A stretch of 7,110 nt of DNA. Origin: Calditrichota bacterium. GTDB lineage: Bacteria > Zhuqueibacterota > Zhuqueibacteria > Residuimicrobiales > Krinioviventaceae. Below are positions 1 through 7,110 of this stretch, piece after piece; the stretch's first letter is position 1; the number at the start of each line of letters is the position of its first letter. The DNA lies in contig RPQV01000174.1 of the NCBI GenBank assembly GCA_003818595.1, positions 1 through 7,110 on the forward strand, written 5' to 3'. The position numbers were made by a program, and so were the translations under genes. The notes beneath the pieces are model-generated. The model ran no database searches and was not told the DNA's origin. It worked only from the letters and a program-made list of their open reading frames with translations.

Positions 1-368
1 ATCATATAATTGCCAAATCCTTTGCCGGTTTCAGCCAGAGCATCCGCAGCCTTTGCTCCGATTTTACCTTGGAAAAATGCCGAGACGCCGATGGCCAACC
101 CGCACACCGCCCCTAAAAGCACTTGCCATGGATAGCTCTCCGGCGGCATGTTCGCTCCCTGAATAGCATTACGCAAAATCATTCCGTAAATGGTTTGTGT
201 CAACGGAGCGCCGATAAAGGCGACGAGAATAAATGGCGCTGCTTTATTGGCGGCAAATGCTTTTTTCCACGCACCAACAGCTGCCATACCGGCGACGCCA
301 ATCCCCAGTCCTGAACCGACGGCGGAAAGCGCCAGCGACAAATTCATGTCACCCAATCCTTCAACCAT
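1..368 (-). CDS. atpK: V-type ATPase subunit K (c-ring proteolipid), 5' part, truncated by window edge
   Basis: Ring proteolipid that carries the transported ion through the membrane. I translated the minus strand from ATG at 368-366: 122 codons stay open to the left edge. Residues about 9-33 form a glycine/alanine-rich helix (GSGLGIGVAG), then a polar loop (AANKAAP, 39-45), helix 2 (about 46-65), a loop (66-81), and helix 3 from about 82. This is the duplicated-hairpin plan of about 140-160 residues, so helix 4 with the ion-binding Glu is missing here. Helix 2 carries LTQTIYG (56-62) with Gln58 at the place of the second-hairpin Glu, and helix 3 carries FFQGKIG (98-104). The start is supported by AAAGGA at 375-380. 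An alternative ATG at codon 8 (347-345) has GAAGGA upstream, so the true N-terminus could be seven residues shorter. It follows subunit I by 38 nt. Family assignment is firm; the symbol follows chlamydial/spirochaetal naming. Confidence 0.93.
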   Translation of the reverse strand, partial: MVEGLGDMNLSLALSAVGSGLGIGVAGMAAVGAWKKAFAANKAAPFILVAFIGAPLTQTIYGMILRNAIQGANMPPESYPWQVLLGAVCGLAIGVSAFFQGKIGAKAADALAETGKGFGNYM

Positions 369-374
369 ATGTTT

Positions 375-380
375 TCCTTT
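375..380 (-). promoter_or_regulatory. Ribosome binding site of subunit K
   Basis: Read on the minus strand this is AAAGGA, six bases before the ATG at 368-366. It lies in the only spacer of the operon longer than 10 nt (369-406), so K appears to be initiated independently and not by stop/start coupling. That fits a subunit needed in many copies per complex. The spacer shows no convincing hairpin or T-run terminator. Confidence 0.6.
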
Positions 381-406
381 CAATTAAAATGATAAACTGA
401 TGTTTG

Positions 407-2155
407 CTATTCTTTAAACGGCTTGTAAGCCTTCCCCGACCATTCTTGTCCCAGATGAGTCGAGAATTCAAGTATATTCAGTCGCACACCATGGACCAGC
501 ACGGACATCATACCCAAAACCATGTTCAATGCATGAGCCAACACCAACACCAACGGGGCGACAATGCCGTGAGCCATATCGTTGAAACTGGAAGCCACCG
601 TAACTCCGGCAATACTCACTGCGAAAAGACGGATATAAGAGACGATATCACCGAAACTGCCGATCACGCTGAGCGGCAGATTCGCCAATGAGATGAGAAA
701 TCCTTTCAGGACATTCTTTTGAAAGTTGGCGAACAGAGACACCATCGCCCCACCGACAATTAGAAGATAAATAGCGAAAGGAGGCATGGTCTCCCCTAAA
801 ATCAGCTGATTGGCGACAAAAAAGACACACCATAAAATCAGCACCCATCCGACTTCAGCAAGGGCAGTTATAGACGGAAGTTTTTTCGCGCCGGCCCAAA
901 GCCGAGCGATGCTCAAATGCACCGTTCCGAGAATAAAGGTGAATTTGATCATAAAATTCAGTGATTCTTCGGAGGCATTAAAACTGTACATCTTGTCGAT
1001 GATAAAAAGCTTGAAAAACGGCAATTCACTGATTGCCTTGGAACCGAACCAGGTGCCGGTCATCGCTCCCCAGATAATGGTGCCGATGCTGAGAACCAAG
1101 AACAAGAAAATCGGTTCGCGCGGGATTTTTTTATACTTGCGCGAAACCCATAAAGTGATCAACAAAAACAAAACGCCATATCCGGCATCCCCGATGATAA
1201 TCGCGTAAAAAAGCGAGAAAAACAACAGAAATACAGGGCTGATGTCGTTTTCCAGGTACCCGGGGAATGTGCCCAGCAAGTCGAACATCGGCTGAATGAT
1301 CCGAATCAGCTTATTATTGCGCAGCAGCGTCGGCGCCGCTGCAGGATCATCAGGATCAGCAATCAGATAGCCCCAACCATGTTCATCGGCGGATATCTTC
1401 ATCGTCTCGACCTGGTCGACCGGGCAAAAACCCTGCAGATAAACAAATTCTTTCTCGCTCCCCATACCCGCTGCCACTACCGCATATTCGAGCTGCTTGA
1501 GCAATTTTTTCTTCAGGGATTCCATGTCTGCACGATATGCAGCCAGTTTGTTCACCTCATCATCCAATATGCGTAATTCCTGTTTGATCTCATCCCTGCG
1601 TAATTCAAGACCAGCCGATTCATATGCAGGCATTCGATATTCCGACAACGGCAAGGTCTCTTCCGCTGTGCGCCCGATCAGCACCAGCTTGATACCTTCC
1701 TTGCCTCTCTCAAGTACAATCACTTCTTTTTCCTGAGGGAGTTGGGCGAAGCTTTTGGCGTCGGTCTTGTAAAAACGGAGGTGGATGCCGGCCTTTTCAA
1801 GGTGCATCAGATCACCATAAGATGTATGTCCCCAATTTTCGAACCAGCTGTAGGCCTCGTTTTTTTCAATCAATTCGTTGTTCAGCGTTTCCTTCTTTTG
1901 TGCGATTTCCAGCAACCGCACAACAACATCAGAAGGCTCCATCTGTTCAGACTGGGCCGTAGCCGGCAATTCCGAAACCATGGCGAGAGCCCGTTCGATA
2001 TCAGCAATTTGATTCTGGTGACTATACACCTCTTCCGAAGTGGGGGTTTTGATCGCAGTCACATGCAAAACGCCGAGACGACGCAACTCTTTCAATGCAT
2101 TGGCTCGCTCGCGTTGACTCGCCAACAGGGTGACTTGCTTCATTTTAACGATCAT
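407..2155 (-). CDS. atpI: V-type ATPase subunit I (a-type membrane stator subunit)
   Basis: Membrane subunit that forms the ion half-channels against the K ring and anchors the peripheral stalk. It has 582 residues, short for a family often 600-650. Residues 1 to about 300 are the cytoplasmic domain, starting MIVKMKQVTLLASQ and LRRLGVLHV (24-32), with coiled-coil stretches near 45-100 and 185-225. The membrane domain begins near 305: GDAGYG (322-327), then several hydrophobic helices between about 348 and 556. SYIRLFA (506-512) contains Arg509, the counterpart of yeast Vph1 Arg735, and VHGVRL (554-559) contains Arg558, the counterpart of Arg799. His541 and His555 sit in the usual HALN and VH contexts. 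The C-terminus KAYKPF is family-typical. Its ATG overlaps the stop of subunit D as ATGA (2152-2155), implying coupled translation; a weak GCAGGC precedes it. Stop is TAG. Function is well supported. Confidence 0.97.
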   Translation of the reverse strand: MIVKMKQVTLLASQRERANALKELRRLGVLHVTAIKTPTSEEVYSHQNQIADIERALAMVSELPATAQSEQMEPSDVVVRLLEIAQKKETLNNELIEKNEAYSWFENWGHTSYGDLMHLEKAGIHLRFYKTDAKSFAQLPQEKEVIVLERGKEGIKLVLIGRTAEETLPLSEYRMPAYESAGLELRRDEIKQELRILDDEVNKLAAYRADMESLKKKLLKQLEYAVVAAGMGSEKEFVYLQGFCPVDQVETMKISADEHGWGYLIADPDDPAAAPTLLRNNKLIRIIQPMFDLLGTFPGYLENDISPVFLLFFSLFYAIIIGDAGYGVLFLLITLWVSRKYKKIPREPIFLFLVLSIGTIIWGAMTGTWFGSKAISELPFFKLFIIDKMYSFNASEESLNFMIKFTFILGTVHLSIARLWAGAKKLPSITALAEVGWVLILWCVFFVANQLILGETMPPFAIYLLIVGGAMVSLFANFQKNVLKGFLISLANLPLSVIGSFGDIVSYIRLFAVSIAGVTVASSFNDMAHGIVAPLVLVLAHALNMVLGMMSVLVHGVRLNILEFSTHLGQEWSGKAYKPFKE

Positions 2156-2772
2156 ATCGGCTTTGCCTGCAAAATTTTTTTCCGTTCAATCTTCTTTTTT
2201 GCAATTTTCCCCCGTACGACTTCGGCAGTCATCTGATCACCCAGCGAAATCTGAATGATGCGGATATTCTCCCGGGCTTCGGGAATTTTCACCTCTTCAA
2301 ACAGCTTGATCCGCTGAATGGTAATCCGCAACTCGCGCTCGATCAGTTCCTTCTGCCGCTGCAATGTCTGCCACTCCGCTTCCCGTTTTTTCTGTTCCTT
2401 CACAACCTGGATGCCGCGATCAATCCATAACGGCGTTTCAAGCAGATCGTAAGGAATATCTTCAAATGTGAGATCCTCGAAAACGGGAATATCAATGCCG
2501 GCGATGTTGCCGGTGGTCGTCGACAGCGTCTTGATATGTATGTATTCTTCAAGGTGAACATTCGTATCGCCGAACAAATCAACCCAGCGGGCAACTTCGC
2601 GCTCGACACGCTGATTTTCACTCTGCAGCGTCTCAATCTCTTTCTGAATACGCTGGATTTCAACCAACAGCTGCTTTTTCTTCAATTCAAGCGTCGGCAG
2701 ATACCGTGTGAACCGTTTCAGGGCATCCTTTTGCGCTTTCAGCTCATTTTTCGTGAGTTTGATTTTCGCCAT
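2152..2772 (-). CDS. atpD: V-type ATPase subunit D (central rotor shaft)
   Basis: Central shaft that rotates inside the A3B3 hexamer and passes torque to the ring. It has 206 residues, normal for the family. The N-terminal helix (about 2-62) contains the signature TLELKKKQLL (27-36). A mixed central segment (about 80-118) follows, and the C-terminal helix (about 119-165) runs into FEEVKIP (158-164), IRIIQISLGD (170-179) and the basic RGKIAKKK (187-194) with a lysine-rich tail. Two long antiparallel helices flanking a central domain are what the shaft needs. It starts 4 nt after the stop of B, with AGAGG inside the end of the B gene about 9 nt upstream. Its TGA overlaps the start of subunit I. 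The name atpD is the V-type usage and must not be confused with F-type beta. The usual shaft partner, subunit F, is not encoded here. Confidence 0.95.
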   Translation of the reverse strand: MAKIKLTKNELKAQKDALKRFTRYLPTLELKKKQLLVEIQRIQKEIETLQSENQRVEREVARWVDLFGDTNVHLEEYIHIKTLSTTTGNIAGIDIPVFEDLTFEDIPYDLLETPLWIDRGIQVVKEQKKREAEWQTLQRQKELIERELRITIQRIKLFEEVKIPEARENIRIIQISLGDQMTAEVVRGKIAKKKIERKKILQAKPI

Positions 2773-2776
2773 CTGT

Positions 2777-4090
2777 CTAGACCTCTGCGGGTGCCTCGTG
2801 ATGCGGCCAGAATTCTTTCACCAGTTCTGAGCGGAAGCCGGTCTCTTCCGGCTTGAAACACTGGGCAAGAATCGACCATCCGCGATTCAACGCTTCTTCC
2901 AAAGGAATGTTGACGCGTAAATCCATCATCTGCGATTCGAATAAATCACCGTACTTGATCAGTTTCTCGTCCCAGCTGCTCATACGGAAACCCATTGACC
3001 GTTTTTCGATGGTTTCCAGGTACTGGGCATACAGCTGAATCATGCCGTCCATGATGGCGCGATGGTCTTTGCGCGTCTTATTGTTAACCAATTGTTTCAA
3101 TCGACTCAATGAACCGAAGGGCTCGATACGACCGTTGCGCAGATAAAACTGGCCTTCGGTGATATAGCCGGTGTTATCTGGTACAGGATGGGTGACATCG
3201 TCGCCAGGCATCGTGGTGACGCCTAAAATGGTGATAGCACCTGAACCTTCAAAATCAACCGCCTTTTCATATCGGGCTGCAAGCTGAGAGTAGAGGTCAC
3301 CGGGGTAACCACGGTTCGAGGGCACCTGTTCCATGGTGATGGCGATCTCCTTGAGCGCATCCGCAAAATTGGTCATATCCGTGAGCAGTACCAAGACTTC
3401 TTTGCCGGCAATGGCAAATTTTTCCGCCACTGCCAGGGCCAGATCCGGCACCATCAACCCTTCAACAATAGGTTCAGATGCAAGCTGGATAAAAAAGATC
3501 GAACGGTTCAGAGCGCCGCCCTCTTCAAGAATATTTTTAAAATACATATACTGATCAAACTTGAGACCGATACCGCCAAGAATAATCATATCAACTTCAG
3601 CCTGAAGAGCAATGCGCGCCAGGAGTTCATTATAAGGCTCGCCTGAGACTGAAAAAATCGGCAGTTTTTGCGAAGCGACCAGTGAATTGAACACATCAAT
3701 CATGGGGATATTGGTACGGATCATGCGGCTGGGGATGATGCGTTTTGCCGGATTTACTGACGGACCGGCGATTTCGATGACATTTTCAGCCAGATCAGGA
3801 CCATTATCGCGGGGAATACCGGAACCGTTAAAAATCCTGCCAAGCATATCTTCTGAAAAAGAAACATTCATCGGATGGCCTAGAAAACGAATCTCATCGC
3901 TGGTGGAAACACCTCGACTACCGGCAAAGACCTGCAGAGAAACCAGATCATCTTCCAGTTTGATCACTTGAGCCAGAGACTTGCCGCGACGCGTGGTGAT
4001 TTCCGCCAATTCTTCGTAGGCGACATCCGTCGCGTGGACCGTGATGACGTTTCCAGAGACACTTTCAACTTTTTTATATACTTTTCTCAT
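2777..4090 (-). CDS. atpB: V-type ATPase subunit B (non-catalytic nucleotide-site subunit)
   Basis: Alternates with A in the cytoplasmic hexamer and supplies the arginine finger. It has 437 residues, the size of the chlamydial/spirochaetal type and shorter than the roughly 460-residue Thermus/Enterococcus type. The place of the Walker A loop holds FSVSGEPYNELL (146-157), with no GxxxxGKT, which marks it as non-catalytic. LLTDMTNFADALKEIA (235-250) and VPSNRGYPGDLYSQLA (256-271) are the expected core motifs. TTMPGDDVTHPVPDNTGYI (292-310) precedes the canonical SLSRL (327-331), where Arg330 matches the finger arginine. The helical C-terminal domain runs from about 340. The ATG is 7 nt after the TAG of subunit A, with AAAGGA about 10 nt upstream, overlapping the end of A. 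All motifs expected for the subfamily are present. This is V-type B, not F-type a, despite the shared symbol. Confidence 0.97.
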   Translation of the reverse strand: MRKVYKKVESVSGNVITVHATDVAYEELAEITTRRGKSLAQVIKLEDDLVSLQVFAGSRGVSTSDEIRFLGHPMNVSFSEDMLGRIFNGSGIPRDNGPDLAENVIEIAGPSVNPAKRIIPSRMIRTNIPMIDVFNSLVASQKLPIFSVSGEPYNELLARIALQAEVDMIILGGIGLKFDQYMYFKNILEEGGALNRSIFFIQLASEPIVEGLMVPDLALAVAEKFAIAGKEVLVLLTDMTNFADALKEIAITMEQVPSNRGYPGDLYSQLAARYEKAVDFEGSGAITILGVTTMPGDDVTHPVPDNTGYITEGQFYLRNGRIEPFGSLSRLKQLVNNKTRKDHRAIMDGMIQLYAQYLETIEKRSMGFRMSSWDEKLIKYGDLFESQMMDLRVNIPLEEALNRGWSILAQCFKPEETGFRSELVKEFWPHHEAPAEV

Positions 4091-4097
4091 AGTCGAG

Positions 4098-5812
<1,715 letters not shown>

Positions 5813-5816
<4 letters not shown>

Positions 5817-6310
5817 ATATTTACCTTGCTGATTGATTTAAAGATTTCCAGCCCTTTCTCTTTATTATAGAGCGCCAGCGTTTCCAGTATCTGAAGCTTG
5901 TAAAAATAAAGAATCAGAAATTCGAGATCAAAATGATGATCGATCTCCAATTCCTCGATCAGCTTCCAACGAAAGGCAAGGAGATTTTTCTCGATTTCCA
6001 GCGGATTTCCATCTTTGACCATGGCCGTCGGGATGGTTTCAAGTTTATAATCCAGCCCCTCGCGCTGCGCCTTGCGCCAGGCAGCGATATCCTGTCGAAA
6101 AGCATTTTCATGGTCAACATAGGCCTGCAAAAGACGGGGGGATTTGACGGTCAGGGTGATGGAGTTATAGCGCGCTTGAACCAGGCATTGGAAATCTGCC
6201 GGGCTGAGCCACTTTTCCGCTTCTCGAAGAAAAAACTCGGTCGTCATATAACTTTCTCGATCGAAAAAAAGCATCGGAAGTTGCGTGACGACATAATAAT
6301 ATTTATCCAT
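5813..6310 (-). CDS. DUF2764-type protein of V-ATPase operons
   Basis: A soluble protein of 165 residues from the preferred ATG at 6310-6308. The open frame extends to an ATG at 6331 (seven more residues). I prefer the shorter start because it gives the family-like opening MDKYYYVVTQLPML and makes an 8-nt ATGGATAA overlap with the stop of E; neither start has a clear ribosome binding site. From the preferred start, KDGNPLEIEKNL spans 99-110, and a long amphipathic helical stretch with RWKLIEEL (114-121), HHFD (125-128) and YKLQILE (137-143) fills the C-terminal third. There is no signal peptide or membrane segment. It lies between E and A, the place held by uncharacterised proteins in chlamydial and spirochaetal clusters and by DUF2764 in Bacteroidetes. 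Its position and the missing subunit C suggest a stalk or ring-contact role; that is inference. Family recognition is by memory, with moderate certainty. Confidence 0.8.
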
Positions 6311-6905
6311 TCTTTCTGCCCAGGATTTCATTCAATCGCGGATTGAGGAAGGTCTTTAAAAGGTCGCTGATGCCTTCATCGCTGAAATCATAATAAATAT
6401 TTTCGTTCTTTATTCCGATCTGAAAACCTGCGGTGATGTCGTTGCTGATGCGGAAGGAAATTCCAGATGCCGCTTCTTTTTTCAACCCCGCAAAGAGCAG
6501 GGCTTCCAATTTCTGCACATCGGCCTCATTCGCCAATACTTCGATATCGGATCCGGCCTTCCAGCCCTCCGCCAATTTGAGGATCATTTGCTTCAGAAAA
6601 TCCGGCTGCAATGCTGTTTTAACTTCGCGTTTGAAAACAGAATCGAACAACGCCGTCAGTCTGTTTTTGAACAGCAACTCGCCGTCACGCGCAGCCTGGC
6701 GCAGTGCCAACTCGGCATTCTCCTGATACTGGCGCGCCTGCACTTCAGATTTGAGAATCATATCCTCAGCCTGTTTATTCGCTTTGTTGAGAATTTCTTC
6801 GGCTTGTTTTTGAGCAGTTTTAATGATCTCATCGGCTTGTTTTTGCGCCCCTTCGACGCCTTCACTTTTCAGCCTTTCAATGAGATTCTCCAGTTTGACT
6901 TCCAT
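6303..6905 (-). CDS. atpE: V-type ATPase subunit E (peripheral stalk)
   Basis: Peripheral stalk subunit that holds the A3B3 hexamer still against the rotor. It has 200 residues, normal for bacterial E. Residues about 1-75 form one long helix rich in Ala, Gln, Glu and Lys, with an 11-residue periodicity: AQKQADEIIKT (20-30), AQKQAEEILNK (31-41), ANKQAEDMILK (42-52), then weaker copies. Such hendecads are known to give the right-handed coiled coil of E/G stalks. From about 80 to 200 is the globular domain that binds the top of A/B, including ISFRISNDITAGFQIG (149-164), a common E-type beta segment. It is the first gene of the operon and starts after a strong GAAGGAG. The usual partner G/H is not encoded here, so E may pair with itself, the DUF2764 protein or a distant gene. 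The symbol atpE is V-type usage. Confidence 0.93.
   Translation of the reverse strand: MEVKLENLIERLKSEGVEGAQKQADEIIKTAQKQAEEILNKANKQAEDMILKSEVQARQYQENAELALRQAARDGELLFKNRLTALFDSVFKREVKTALQPDFLKQMILKLAEGWKAGSDIEVLANEADVQKLEALLFAGLKKEAASGISFRISNDITAGFQIGIKNENIYYDFSDEGISDLLKTFLNPRLNEILGRKNG
6750..6848 (-). repeat. Three 33-bp coding repeats (hendecad units) in subunit E
   Basis: Three in-frame 33-bp units (6816-6848, 6783-6815, 6750-6782) encode AQKQADEIIKT, AQKQAEEILNK and ANKQAEDMILK. The first two share the 14-base string CAAAAACAAGCCGA and differ little around it; the third has drifted more. A weaker fourth unit (SEVQARQYQEN) continues to 6717. The repetition is visible at both DNA and protein level, so part of the stalk helix may have grown by duplication of a whole hendecad. 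Confidence 0.8.
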
Positions 6906-7110
6906 CGAATTGCTCCTTCAATGATCAGGGAAATAGAGTGCAAGAAAATGATTTAGGAAAAACGCTGATTGAATGGTAATATTCAGCAGTGAAAGCTGTG
7001 ATTGGAAGCCGGCGTCCATGAGAACCCGCAGCGTCAATTCAATCGGCAACGAAATAGTCTAATTATGGATCACTCCAAAAAAATGAATCAGAATTTAACA
7101 AACAGGAGAA
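6906..7110. other. Upstream intergenic region of the ATPase operon
   Basis: This should hold the operon promoter. I looked on the minus strand for sigma-70-like pairs and for the Bacteroidetes TTTG/TAnnTTTG form and found no convincing match. An imperfect hairpin could form at about 6965-6990 (TGAAT and ATTCA arms around GGTAAT, flanked by CTG/CAG), but it is weak and has no T-run. The plus strand is open in one frame from 7002 to the edge and ends with a possible gene start or an AGGAG ribosome binding site at 7104-7108, so the region may separate two divergent genes. No RNA gene or mobile-element end was seen. Confidence 0.5.
6913..6919 (-). promoter_or_regulatory. Strong ribosome binding site of subunit E
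   Basis: Read on the minus strand this is GAAGGAG, followed by seven bases and the ATG at 6905-6903. It is the best match to a Shine-Dalgarno sequence in the window and fixes the start of the first operon gene. Confidence 0.85.

Noticed and set aside
123..387. Two short plus-strand frames opposite subunit K
   Set aside because: The minus-strand reading gives a clear proteolipid; the plus-strand frames have no supporting features.
810..1208. 132-residue open frame on the plus strand inside subunit I
   Set aside because: It is antisense to the membrane domain of I, has no ribosome binding site and no recognisable domain. It is a by-product of the coding strand.
1742..2236. 164-residue plus-strand frame across the I/D junction
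   Set aside because: It is antisense to two well-supported genes and its composition matches a complement artefact.
3510..3545. A/T-rich stretch inside subunit B as possible internal promoter or terminator
   Set aside because: It encodes conserved B residues, and I see no hairpin plus T-run or paired promoter elements.
6965..6990. Imperfect inverted repeat upstream of subunit E as terminator or operator
   Set aside because: Only a 5-bp core stem with a small internal loop, no T-run and no known operator match.
7055..7070. TCTAAT and TAATTATG as a plus-strand promoter -10/-7 element
   Set aside because: No matching upstream -35 or -33 element lies at proper spacing, so it is within chance for A/T-rich intergenic DNA.

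Overview
The window is almost wholly one minus-strand operon for a rotary V/A-type ATPase of bacterial type. In transcription order (right to left) it encodes subunit E (peripheral stalk), a DUF2764-type small protein, catalytic subunit A, non-catalytic subunit B, central-shaft subunit D, membrane subunit I (a-type) and the start of ring subunit K (c-type). K runs off the left edge after 122 codons. The E-DUF2764-A-B-D-I-K order, the 437-residue B, the short 582-residue I and the lack of separate F, C and G/H genes match the compact clusters known from Chlamydiae, spirochaetes and Bacteroidetes/FCB-type bacteria, not the archaeal/Thermus/Enterococcus clusters. Base composition is near half GC by eye. 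I cannot name a species; a member of the FCB, PVC or spirochaete-like lineages is the best inference.

Layout: 1-368 partial K; 369-406 short I-K spacer with the K ribosome binding site; 407-2155 I; 2152-2772 D; 2777-4090 B; 4098-5816 A; 5813-6310 (or 6331) DUF2764 protein; 6303-6905 E; 6906-7110 upstream intergenic region. Genes are separated by 0-7 nt or overlap, including two ATGA stop/start overlaps (D/I and DUF2764/A) and an 8-nt ATGGATAA overlap (E/DUF2764), so translation is probably coupled along the whole transcript. The one wider gap, before K, carries a fresh ribosome binding site, as expected for a subunit needed in many copies.

Together A and B form the nucleotide-binding hexamer, D the rotating shaft, E the peripheral stalk, I the ion-channel stator and K the rotor ring. 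The visible part of K has Thr57-Gln58 and Gln100, which line up with Na+ ligands of Enterococcus hirae NtpK, so Na+ coupling is a real possibility. The ring glutamate itself lies outside the window. The least explained component is the DUF2764 protein, which sits where another stalk subunit would be expected. At the right edge the plus strand is open from 7002 to 7110 and ends in a possible N-terminus with a twin-arginine pair, suggesting a divergent gene; this is weakly supported.
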